From Bryobacterales bacterium (GTDB lineage Bacteria > Cyanobacteriota > Vampirovibrionia > Obscuribacterales > Obscuribacteraceae), in contig CAJCHQ010000055.1 of NCBI GenBank assembly GCA_903970295.1, forward strand, positions 1 through 5,137: a stretch of DNA of 5,137 bases, read 5' to 3'. Made by a program: the position numbers and the translations under genes. How positions within the stretch are numbered: the stretch's first letter is position 1; every line of letters begins with the position of its first letter. A model generated the notes under the pieces. The model was not told the origin of the DNA. It saw nothing but the letters and a program-made list of their open reading frames with translations, and ran no database searches. Positions 1 to 5,137 of this stretch are shown piece by piece.

Positions 1-52
1 GCATCGCGAAGGCGCGGACACGGAACTGGCGCATCGCGAAGGCGCGGACACG
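1..52 (+). repeat. Two tandem copies of a 30-bp repeat, in frame with the GH43 gene
   Basis: A 22-base sequence at 1-22 recurs exactly at 31-52; with the 8 bases between them the period is 30 bp. In the GH43 frame it encodes HREGADTELA followed by HREGADTKTT, just before the domain's usual opening (FCNPLNLDYGYCPIPD). More copies may lie upstream. The period is a multiple of three, so copy-number changes would keep the frame. It could be a spacer between a signal peptide and the catalytic domain, a recent duplication, or an assembly artefact at a contig edge. Confidence 0.85.
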
Positions 53-1738
53 AAAACGACTACTTTTTGCAATCCGCTAAATCTTGATTATGGCTATTGT
101 CCGATCCCCGACGAATTTGCCAACGGAAAGCATCGTGCCACCGCCGATCCGGCAATTGTGTTTTTCCAAAATAATTACTATCTGTTTTCAACCAACCAGT
201 GGGGCTACTGGTGGAGCGATAACATGTTGCGTTGGCATTTTGTGGCGCGGCACTTTCTCAAGCCTTACCATCACGTTTTCGATGATTTGTGCGCGCCGGC
301 GCCGTTTGCGATCAAGGACACTTTGTTTGTGTTTGGTTCGACGACGACACTTGATTTCCCGATCTGGAGAAGCACCAATCCCAAAATCGATCAGTGGAGC
401 GAGGCTGTGGGAGCCTTTAAAGTCGCGGCTTGGGATCCGGCTTTTTTTTACGATGACGATGGGCGTTTGTATCTGTACTACGGCTCGAGTAATGAATTTC
501 CGATTTATGGACAAGAAATCGATCCGCAGTCATTTGAGCCGATTGGGGCTAGAAAGGAACTGATCAGGCTTCACGAAGATGCCCATGGATGGGAGCGTTT
601 CGGTGAAAATCATGACGACGTGTTTCTCAAGCCTTTTATCGAAGGGGCTTGGATGAATAAACACGACGGCAAATATTATTTGCAGTATGGTGCACCGGGA
701 ACAGAGTTCAGCGGATACGGCGATGGTGTGTATATTGGTGAGCATCCGTTTGGACCTTTTGTCTATCAGGAGCATAATCCGTTTTCATACAAACTCGGCG
801 GCTTTGCGAGAGGTGCCGGGCATGGCGGCACTTTTCAGGATCAATTCGGAGACTGGTGGCACGTCTCCACCATGGTCGTTTCCGTAAAGAACAATTTCGA
901 GCGCCGAATTGGCATGTGGCCGGCTGGTTTCGACAAAGACGGTGTTTTGTACTGTGATACCTCCTATGGTGACTATCCGCTGAGCGCGGCTGCAGGCAGA
1001 GGTCATCACCTCACTGGCGATTGTTTCACTGGTTGGATGCTTTTGAACTACAACAAGCCGGTGACCGTATCGAGCACGCTTGGAGGCTTTGCGCCAAATA
1101 ATGCTGTCGACGAAAACATCAAAACTTACTGGAGTGCGGCGACAGCTGGTCGAGGCGAATGGCTGCAATCTGATCTGGGTGCGCTCTCGACAGTGCGAGC
1201 TATACAGATCAATTATGCCGATCAAGATGCGACGATTACGGGGAAGCAGCTCGGCTTGTGTCATCAATACATTCTCTACTCTTCGCCTGATGGGGTGAAT
1301 TGGCAGGTGATGGTCGATAAGAGCAAGAATGCTTTTGATGTTCCCCATGATTACATTGAATTGCCTGCACCAGTTGACGCACGTTTTATAAAAATCGAGA
1401 ACATTCACGTTCCCACCGGCAAGTTCGCCATCAGTGGATTGAGAGTCTTTGGCAATGGCAAGGGTGCCAAGCCCTCCCCGGTATCGGCGCTCGCAGCGCT
1501 GCGTGGAGACGCAGAACGGAGAAGCGTTTGGCTCAAATGGGCGGCTGTCGATATGGCGACCGGATACACAATTCGTTTTGGCATAGCGCCCGAAAAACTT
1601 TATAACAACATCATGGTCTATGGCTCCAACGAATATCAATGGGGCGGCATGGACCGCGATCGTCCCTACTATTTTCAAATCGAGGCGTTCAACGAGAATG
1701 GCATCTCAGAGAGATCGCCAGTCACAGAAGCGAAGTAA
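2..1738 (+). CDS. Glycoside hydrolase family 43 enzyme with discoidin/CBM32-like and FN3-like domains (5' partial)
   Basis: The frame is open from base 2 to the TAA at 1736-1738, giving 578 visible residues; the true start and any signal peptide lie upstream. A GTG at 158 is only an internal Val codon, and starting there would remove the first catalytic Asp. The GH43 five-blade propeller spans about residues 30-340. Its expected catalytic triad is visible: Asp49 in TADPAIVFF (base), Asp145 in WDPAFFYDDDGRLYLYYG (pKa modulator) and Glu214 in FIEGAWMNKHDGKYYLQY (acid). His274 in GAGHGG resembles the conserved GH43 His near the active site. Residues about 349-489 form an F5/8 type C (CBM32-like) domain with NAVDENIKTYWSA, EWLQSDLG and ending GLRVFGNG; 490-578 look like FN3. 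GH43 members are mostly arabinofuranosidases or xylosidases acting outside the cytoplasm; the substrate cannot be read here. The gene is followed after 5 bases by a Na+ symporter, which suggests shared transcription and sugar scavenging. Confidence 0.93.
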   Translation, partial: HREGADTELAHREGADTKTTTFCNPLNLDYGYCPIPDEFANGKHRATADPAIVFFQNNYYLFSTNQWGYWWSDNMLRWHFVARHFLKPYHHVFDDLCAPAPFAIKDTLFVFGSTTTLDFPIWRSTNPKIDQWSEAVGAFKVAAWDPAFFYDDDGRLYLYYGSSNEFPIYGQEIDPQSFEPIGARKELIRLHEDAHGWERFGENHDDVFLKPFIEGAWMNKHDGKYYLQYGAPGTEFSGYGDGVYIGEHPFGPFVYQEHNPFSYKLGGFARGAGHGGTFQDQFGDWWHVSTMVVSVKNNFERRIGMWPAGFDKDGVLYCDTSYGDYPLSAAAGRGHHLTGDCFTGWMLLNYNKPVTVSSTLGGFAPNNAVDENIKTYWSAATAGRGEWLQSDLGALSTVRAIQINYADQDATITGKQLGLCHQYILYSSPDGVNWQVMVDKSKNAFDVPHDYIELPAPVDARFIKIENIHVPTGKFAISGLRVFGNGKGAKPSPVSALAALRGDAERRSVWLKWAAVDMATGYTIRFGIAPEKLYNNIMVYGSNEYQWGGMDRDRPYYFQIEAFNENGISERSPVTEAK

Positions 1739-1743
1739 GCCGT

Positions 1744-3321
1744 ATGCATCTCGATTTGTTTTTCGTGATCGATCTGACCGTGATCGTTGGCTACTTTATC
1801 ATTGTAGTTTTGGTCGGCTTGAAATTTGGCAAGCGCGAAAACAGTCTCAGCGATTTTTCTCTGGGCGGGCGATCTATTCCGTGGTTAGCCGTTCTCGCAT
1901 CAATCATAGCCGCAGAGACTAGTGCTGCGAGTTTTCTTGGGATGCCTGGCGAGGGCTATAAGCTGATTAATTACACGTATTTGCAAATCGTTATTGGTAC
2001 GGTTATCGGGCGCGTCATCGTTGCTTTATTATTCATCAAGCCGTTTTTCGACTACAAAGTCTATTCGATTTACGAATTTCTCGAGATTCGTTTCGGTAAA
2101 GGCAGCAGAAGCGCAGCTTCGCTTGTTTTTTTAATCACACGAGTGCTTGCTTCTGGTGCTCGACTTTATGTTTCAGCGATAGTCCTGGCGGTTGGTTTTA
2201 CACTTTTGACCGGAAGCCAACCGACGGTTGCTCAACAGATAGCCATTTATTTGTTGTCGATTGTTTCGGTCACTGCAGTGACTGCTATCTACACTTCAAT
2301 TGGCGGCATCAAGGCAGTGGTCTGGACCGATTGCATTCAAGCGACGGTTATGTTGGGAGGTGCGCTCAGCGCAATCGCGATTCTAGTTCTAAATATGGGT
2401 TTGCCGGCCGTCAATGACTTCGTCGCTAATCATGAGATGCCCATGATCACGCTCGGCACCAAAAGTAGTTTGGCGCTTGCAGAAAACATCCGCAGTGTTT
2501 TGCAAACCGATTACACGATCTGGGCTGCATTGCTGGGATCGGTTTTTACTACGCTCGCGACTCATGGCACCGATCAAGACATGGTGCAGAGAATGCTTAC
2601 TGCGACCGATTATAAAAAGAGTCAGCTGTCTCTCATTACTTCGGGTTTGGCAGATTTGCCGATCGGATTTGTCTTTCTCACCATCGGCATTTTGCTTCAC
2701 TGCTTTTATCAGCTGCATCACGATCCGGCTTTGCCAGGCAAAAACAGCGAGATCTTTGCCTATTTTATTTTGACTCAAATGCCTGTTGGTTTTCGCGGCT
2801 TGTTGGTGGCAGGCATTTTTGCCACGTCGATGGGTTCACTGAGTGCGGCTCTGAATGCATTGGCAACAACCTTTACGCGGGATTTTTATCAGTCGCGGCA
2901 CGCCGATCAAAGTGAAAGCGAAACTGTCGGCGCGGCTAGATACTTTACATACATTTTTGCTGGCATCATGATCTTAGTCGCCAGCGGCACTGCATATTTT
3001 GTTATAGAAAATCCGGATTCGCGCATCATTCCAATTGTGCTGGGAATCTTTGGCTACACCTATGGGTCTTTGCTGGGTGTTTTCTTGATCGGGTTGCTGA
3101 CCAAGAAACGGGGAAATGATTTAGGCAACTATATTGGCATGATTGCCGGTGCCCTCGTTGTCGCCGTGATGACTGGCCTGCCCAACCAAGTAATCGAGCT
3201 TTTGGGCGGATATCGGATCGAGGCTTTGGCAAAGATTCCGGTTATTTCTTTTCCCTGGAGAATTATGTTTGGTTCCCTCACAACTTTCTTTGTCGGATTG
3301 GCGTTTCGCACCGACAAATAG
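1744..3321 (+). CDS. Sodium:solute symporter (SSS family), probable sugar importer
   Basis: A 525-residue multi-pass inner-membrane protein of normal SSS length (about 13 helices expected), carrying a solute inward with Na+. Family marks are clear: residues 29-48 GKRENSLSDFSLGGRSIPWL before helix 1; helix 1 with AAETSAASFLGMPGEGY (56-72); SIGGIKAVVWTDCIQ (185-199); DQDMVQRMLTA (277-287); and the signature GLLVAGIFATSMGSLSAALN (352-371) followed by ALATTFTRDFY. The Ser-rich part of that signature corresponds to the helix that holds the Na2 sodium site in vSGLT-type carriers. The start chosen is ATG 1744: it begins just before helix 0 and lies 5 bases after the upstream stop. An in-frame ATG at 1639 would overlap the GH43 gene by about 100 bases and add a basic, non-family extension. 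A weak GAAG at 1732-1735 may serve as ribosome site, so translation is probably coupled to the GH43 gene. Its GH43 neighbour suggests a mono- or small oligosaccharide substrate; SSS members also carry amino acids, sialic acid and other solutes. Confidence 0.95.
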   Translation: MHLDLFFVIDLTVIVGYFIIVVLVGLKFGKRENSLSDFSLGGRSIPWLAVLASIIAAETSAASFLGMPGEGYKLINYTYLQIVIGTVIGRVIVALLFIKPFFDYKVYSIYEFLEIRFGKGSRSAASLVFLITRVLASGARLYVSAIVLAVGFTLLTGSQPTVAQQIAIYLLSIVSVTAVTAIYTSIGGIKAVVWTDCIQATVMLGGALSAIAILVLNMGLPAVNDFVANHEMPMITLGTKSSLALAENIRSVLQTDYTIWAALLGSVFTTLATHGTDQDMVQRMLTATDYKKSQLSLITSGLADLPIGFVFLTIGILLHCFYQLHHDPALPGKNSEIFAYFILTQMPVGFRGLLVAGIFATSMGSLSAALNALATTFTRDFYQSRHADQSESETVGAARYFTYIFAGIMILVASGTAYFVIENPDSRIIPIVLGIFGYTYGSLLGVFLIGLLTKKRGNDLGNYIGMIAGALVVAVMTGLPNQVIELLGGYRIEALAKIPVISFPWRIMFGSLTTFFVGLAFRTDK

Positions 3322-3329
3322 TTAACAAA

Positions 3330-3353
3330 CGGGACGGAATTACTTCCGTCCCG
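3330..3353. terminator. Probable bidirectional intrinsic terminator between convergent genes
   Basis: CGGGACGGAA at 3330-3339 and TTCCGTCCCG at 3344-3353 form a perfect 10-bp stem with a 4-base TTAC loop. It begins 8 bases after the symporter stop and lies 40 bases beyond the stop of the convergent minus-strand gene. On the minus strand the stem runs into TTTGTTAAC, a fair T-rich tail. On the plus strand the following CTCGCCCTTTCCC is a poor tail. It therefore fits best as terminator of the minus-strand gene, and probably of both. Confidence 0.75.
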
Positions 3354-3393
3354 CTCGCCCTTTCCCAAGTCTTTTATTTTGTTAGCTTGATGT

Positions 3394-3849
3394 TTAGCCG
3401 AATTTGAATTTTCTGAGGACTCGACTGGTCATTCTGTCTAAGCGAGCATCTTCCTGTAGTCCTTGTCCGATGCGGACGAGGTTGATGCTGCCATCAGGAC
3501 GTTTCTTCGTCATGTATTTGAACGCTAAAGCCGGTGCGAAGAAAATTACGCCGAATGTGAAGAGCACAGCGACCCAATTGTCTCCTCTAGCACTATCGTC
3601 ATAGCTGGTTACGTATTCGGTGCCAGGTTCGAATTGACCCATCATTTTGTCTTGCGATGAATTCGTTTGATCTCTCTGGGCGCAAGTTGTGGGGGCGTTG
3701 TCCGCCCCTAAAAGTACTCCATGACCAGGACCGGCAAAAGCAAGTGCGTTTGCCTCGACAATTTGGGCCTTGGCTGGCGCAACCGTAGTTAACATTATCG
3801 TGAGTGTAGTAATCAAACCGGCAAAAAGTGTTCTATTTGAGCAATGCAT
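3394..3849 (-). CDS. Unrecognised small membrane protein with signal peptide and one later transmembrane helix
   Basis: I do not recognise this 151-residue protein. Residues 1-27 look like a signal peptide: a basic/polar start (MHCSNR), a hydrophobic core at about 8-24, and AKA-Q as a likely cleavage site after residue 27. The next 60 or so residues are polar and would be outside the cytoplasm. A second hydrophobic helix spans about 92-110 (from NWVAVLF to ALAF), followed by KYMTKKR, which by the positive-inside rule puts the last 40 residues (basic, ending RVLRKFKFG) in the cytoplasm. If the signal is cleaved the protein is a type I membrane protein; otherwise it is a two-helix hairpin. The start at 3849 is chosen because GGAGGA sits 5 bases upstream. 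The longer reading from 3885 would place that site inside the gene and prepend 12 residues before the signal peptide. It is convergent with the symporter, and nothing in the context gives a function. Confidence 0.72.
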   Translation of the reverse strand: MHCSNRTLFAGLITTLTIMLTTVAPAKAQIVEANALAFAGPGHGVLLGADNAPTTCAQRDQTNSSQDKMMGQFEPGTEYVTSYDDSARGDNWVAVLFTFGVIFFAPALAFKYMTKKRPDGSINLVRIGQGLQEDARLDRMTSRVLRKFKFG

Positions 3850-3854
3850 TTTAG

Positions 3855-3860
3855 TCCTCC
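3855..3860 (-). promoter_or_regulatory. Strong Shine-Dalgarno site (GGAGGA) that decides the small membrane protein start
   Basis: Read on the minus strand the sequence is GGAGGACTAAAATG: a near-perfect anti-16S match with a 5-base spacer to the ATG at 3849-3847. This is the best ribosome binding site in the window. Confidence 0.75.
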
Positions 3861-3977
3861 CCGACAAACGCAATTCCCGATTCATTCATGTGTTGTTTCT
3901 TTTTGTCAGCGCAATTAAATCAGCCGCCGTGCCAGGCGAACTTCTAGAGCTGGGTTGATAAACATTCCGTTCAACGC

Positions 3978-3997
3978 ACGAACAATCTCTTGTTCGT
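3978..3997. promoter_or_regulatory. Inverted repeat ACGAACAA-TCTC-TTGTTCGT
   Basis: A perfect 8-bp stem with a 4-base loop, about 130 bases upstream of the small membrane protein start. No T-run follows on either strand, so a terminator is unlikely. It could be an operator for a dimeric repressor or an RNA hairpin. The half-sites recall the Gram-positive LexA box (GAAC-N4-GTTC), but the spacing here is 8, so that assignment is not supported. Confidence 0.4.
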
Positions 3998-4119
3998 CCA
4001 TGAATCTACGCGTTAAAAGTTACAGCTGTGTCACAATTTACTGATAACCCTGAAAAGCAAGCTGGTAAAGGGTTTTGCGCTTAAGGGCTTCGGGAGACCG
4101 AAAGATGTATACCAGAAAT

Positions 4120-4135
4120 TTACCGATATCGGTAA
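4120..4135. promoter_or_regulatory. Perfect 16-bp palindrome TTACCGATATCGGTAA
   Basis: The sequence equals its own reverse complement over all 16 bases and has no loop, which is the shape of a binding site for a dimeric regulator rather than of a hairpin. It sits in the intergenic stretch, 84 bases before the possible plus-strand start at 4220 and about 270 bases upstream of the minus-strand small membrane protein gene. The regulator is unknown. Confidence 0.45.
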
Positions 4136-4219
4136 GTTTCGTTTCGACGGCGAACAGCTTCGAGAGCCACTTGAGAACCTGTCCGCGCAGATTTCTGACA
4201 AAAGAATTTCAGCAAAATT

Positions 4220-4663
4220 ATGACGCAGTCAGGCGTGTTGCGATATTTCTTGCTTGTCTGCTGCGTGGCAGGTTTACTGTTCGTCTTGACCGCCTTGCCA
4301 ATCTTTCTTTTACTTCGCGAATTCTGTTGGTCAGATCGTGGGGGATGTGCGGTGCCGTTGAGAGCTGGTCCGGGGAATGGAGGTCGTTTCTGTCCGCCGG
4401 GAGGTGGCCCGCCAAATGGAGGTGGACCTTCCCCGTCCGGAGGGGGACCGCCGAAACTTGATGGCTCTTTGATGCCAGCACCTTTCCCATCAAGGCCGGG
4501 AGGTGGTCTTTTGCAACGGGGCCTTCTCTGTCGAAACGTGGACGCGGCCACTCATCGCCAGGGCCCTTCCTTTCAAGACCGGCAGGCAGCCCTTTGCCGT
4601 CGGGACCTTGTCCGCCGAATGGCCGGAGGTGAACCTTTACGGTCACTTTGTACCCATTGTTGA
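4220..4663 (+). CDS. Possible membrane-anchored Pro/Gly-rich protein, probably frameshifted
   Basis: This is a 147-residue open frame beginning MTQSGVLRYF with an uninterrupted hydrophobic helix at about residues 7-32, then a Gly/Pro-rich low-complexity part (GGGPPNGGGPSPSGGGPPK at about 57-75). After about 4504 this frame turns into Arg/Cys-rich sequence that does not look natural. The next register down (stop at 4630-4632) continues the Pro-rich style with GPFLSRPAGSPLPSGPCPPN, so a one-base shift near 4504-4557 is suspected. There is no good ribosome site before 4220. The minus strand is a serious alternative: it also reads Pro/Gly-rich (FGGPPPDGEGPPPFGGPPP, and upstream FGGQGPDGKG) and needs the same frame shift, but it lacks a convincing start and any signal or membrane helix. 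I cannot tell which strand codes, or whether this is a remnant. Confidence 0.3.
   Translation: MTQSGVLRYFLLVCCVAGLLFVLTALPIFLLLREFCWSDRGGCAVPLRAGPGNGGRFCPPGGGPPNGGGPSPSGGGPPKLDGSLMPAPFPSRPGGGLLQRGLLCRNVDAATHRQGPSFQDRQAALCRRDLVRRMAGGEPLRSLCTHC
4421..4620. repeat. Degenerate internal repeats of the Pro/Gly-rich stretch, in shifted registers
   Basis: Two pairs of diverged direct repeats were found by eye. The first is 4475-4503 against 4558-4586, with 22 of 29 bases equal (core TTCC...TCAAG.CCGG.AGG). The second is 4421-4456 against 4585-4620, with 24 of 36 equal (ending CCGCCGAA). The offsets are 83 and 164 bases, both leaving remainder 2 on division by three, so the copies sit in different reading registers. 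Most mismatches fall on the wobble position of the Pro/Gly frames on either strand, as expected for formerly coding repeats. Confidence 0.5.
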
Positions 4664-4728
4664 GGAAGAAGCCGCTCCGTGCCCGTAAGGCGGCGGCACC
4701 AAACGGACAAGATTTTGGCACTAGAGGG

Positions 4729-4734
4729 TATAAC
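4729..4734 (+). promoter_or_regulatory. Possible -10 element (TATAAC) before the kinase gene
   Basis: TATAAC lies 19 bases before the chosen kinase start. The only -35 candidate, CGGACA at 4704-4709, is a partial match at a long 19-base spacing, so this is a weak call. Confidence 0.22.
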
Positions 4735-4753
4735 CTCAAGGTCCACTTCAGTG

Positions 4754-5137
4754 ATGCGGATGATGCTCCAGACAAAGGTATGCAAAACATGCGGCGCCCA
4801 ATTTGGGAGCGATTTGTCGGAGTGCCCTGACGATGGTGGTTCACTCGATGAGATGCTAGTGAAGGTCGATCCGCTTATCGGCTCAACTCTTATAGGCAAG
4901 TACGAGATTCTATCTCTGCTCGGACGCGGCGCCATGAGCCGAGTCTACAAAGCCCGGCAAGTCGAAACTGACAAAGTGGTAGCGATAAAGATTTTGAAAG
5001 AACATCTTGTCGATGATCAAACTGCTGTCGGGCGTTTCAAGCGGGAAGCTCAGGCTGTTAGTCTTTTGCAGCATCCGAACATTATTAGCGTGCTGGATTT
5101 CGGCATCACGCCGAGCGGGACAGCTTTTCTAGTGATG
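4754..5137 (+). CDS. Serine/threonine protein kinase with N-terminal zinc ribbon (3' partial)
   Basis: The first 128 residues are visible; the gene runs off the window. Residues 10-29 form a short zinc-ribbon-like motif, CKTCGAQFGSDLSECPDDGG, with Cys10, Cys13 and Cys24 as likely ligands and no fourth Cys. A linker follows, then the Hanks-type (PknB-like) kinase N-lobe from about residue 49: KYEILSLLGRGAMSRVYKA carries the ATP-binding loop (third Gly replaced by Ser62), VAIKIL has the catalytic Lys79, and Glu98 in RFKREAQAV is its helix-C partner. HPNIISVLDFG follows at about 107-117. The HRD and DFG catalytic motifs lie beyond the edge, so activity cannot be judged. The protein would phosphorylate Ser/Thr in a signalling pathway; no partner can be named. 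The frame is open from 4664. ATG 4754 is chosen with a weak AAGG at 4738-4741; GTG 4751 and ATG 4760 or 4763 are equally possible. It has no clear functional link to the sugar genes upstream. Confidence 0.92.
   Translation, partial: MRMMLQTKVCKTCGAQFGSDLSECPDDGGSLDEMLVKVDPLIGSTLIGKYEILSLLGRGAMSRVYKARQVETDKVVAIKILKEHLVDDQTAVGRFKREAQAVSLLQHPNIISVLDFGITPSGTAFLVM

Larger units (their letters stand above)
3861..4219. other. Intergenic stretch with no convincing gene
   Basis: All frames here give short products with no recognisable domain, and no tRNA or rRNA features are seen. It must hold the promoter of the minus-strand small membrane protein. The only candidate is a CTGACA at 3904-3909 (minus), whose -10 partner 17 bases on (AATGAA) is poor. 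It also contains a hairpin at 3978-3997, a weak 6-bp stem AACCCT/AGGGTT (4046-4051 and 4069-4074) running into TTTT, and a 16-bp palindrome at 4120-4135. Confidence 0.5.

Noticed and set aside
785..1678. A 297-residue open frame on the minus strand.
   Set aside because: It lies wholly antisense to the discoidin and FN3 part of the GH43 gene, has no recognisable domain and is a shadow of that strong coding region.
1639..1743. A 35-residue N-terminal extension of the symporter from ATG 1639.
   Set aside because: It is basic and polar, precedes the normal SSS first helix and overlaps the GH43 coding sequence. ATG 1744 fits family length and operon spacing.
3850..3885. Longer start at 3885 for the minus-strand small membrane protein.
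   Set aside because: It would bury the GGAGGA site inside the gene and move the signal peptide away from the N-terminus.
3978..3997. LexA/SOS box.
   Set aside because: The GAAC and GTTC halves are separated by 8 bases rather than the 4 of the known Gram-positive box, and no DNA-repair gene is nearby.
4046..4076. Intrinsic terminator from AACCCT/AGGGTT followed by TTTT.
   Set aside because: The stem is only 6 bp with a 17-base loop, and no gene ends just upstream on the plus strand.
4075..4461. A 128-residue plus-strand frame.
   Set aside because: Its composition is Arg/Ser/Trp-rich with no domain, and it overlaps the palindrome and the more plausible frame at 4220.
4218..4844. A 208-residue minus-strand frame beginning at a GTG.
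   Set aside because: It begins inside the zinc-ribbon part of the kinase gene and has no ribosome site. Only its Pro/Gly segment (about 4540-4640) looks protein-like; that is noted as the alternative reading of the repeat gene.

Overview
The window looks like a bacterial chromosome fragment of about even GC content. It most resembles Candidatus Obscuribacterales/Melainabacteria (non-photosynthetic relatives of Cyanobacteria). That placement is an inference from recall: a Ser/Thr kinase with an N-terminal zinc ribbon followed by a 'DPLIG...KYEI' linker and an 'HPNIISVLDFG' segment is a style I associate with those genomes. It is not proven here, and Acidobacteria or other phyla remain possible.

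Layout. (1) Positions 2-1738, plus strand: a glycoside hydrolase family 43 enzyme with a discoidin/CBM32-like domain and a C-terminal fibronectin III-like domain, cut off at its 5' end by the window edge. The first 52 bases carry a 30-bp tandem repeat that is in frame with it. (2) Five bases later, 1744-3321 plus, a complete sodium:solute symporter (SSS family). The two form a compact degrade-and-import unit: the enzyme probably releases a sugar from a plant- or microbe-derived glycan, and the Na+-driven carrier is the natural candidate to take it up. (3) A perfect 10-bp hairpin at 3330-3353 separates this unit from a convergent gene and probably ends both transcripts. (4) 3394-3849, minus strand: an unrecognised 151-residue protein with a signal peptide, an extracytoplasmic segment, one later membrane helix and a basic cytoplasmic tail. 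Its start is fixed by a strong ribosome binding site.

(5) About 3861-4219: no convincing gene. It holds an 8-bp-stem hairpin and a perfect 16-bp palindrome, either of which could be regulatory. (6) About 4220-4663: a GC-rich, Pro/Gly-rich repetitive stretch whose coding strand I cannot settle. A plus-strand reading has a clear N-terminal membrane helix. Degenerate repeats on either side of about 4504-4557 lie in different registers, which suggests a one-base frameshift in a decaying or mis-sequenced gene. (7) 4754-5137 plus: the first 128 residues of a zinc-ribbon Ser/Thr protein kinase, running off the 3' edge.

No IS element, CRISPR array, tRNA or rRNA is seen. The best candidates for something undescribed are the small membrane protein, the frameshifted Pro/Gly repeat gene and the paired inverted-repeat sites between them. 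None of them proves a new system.
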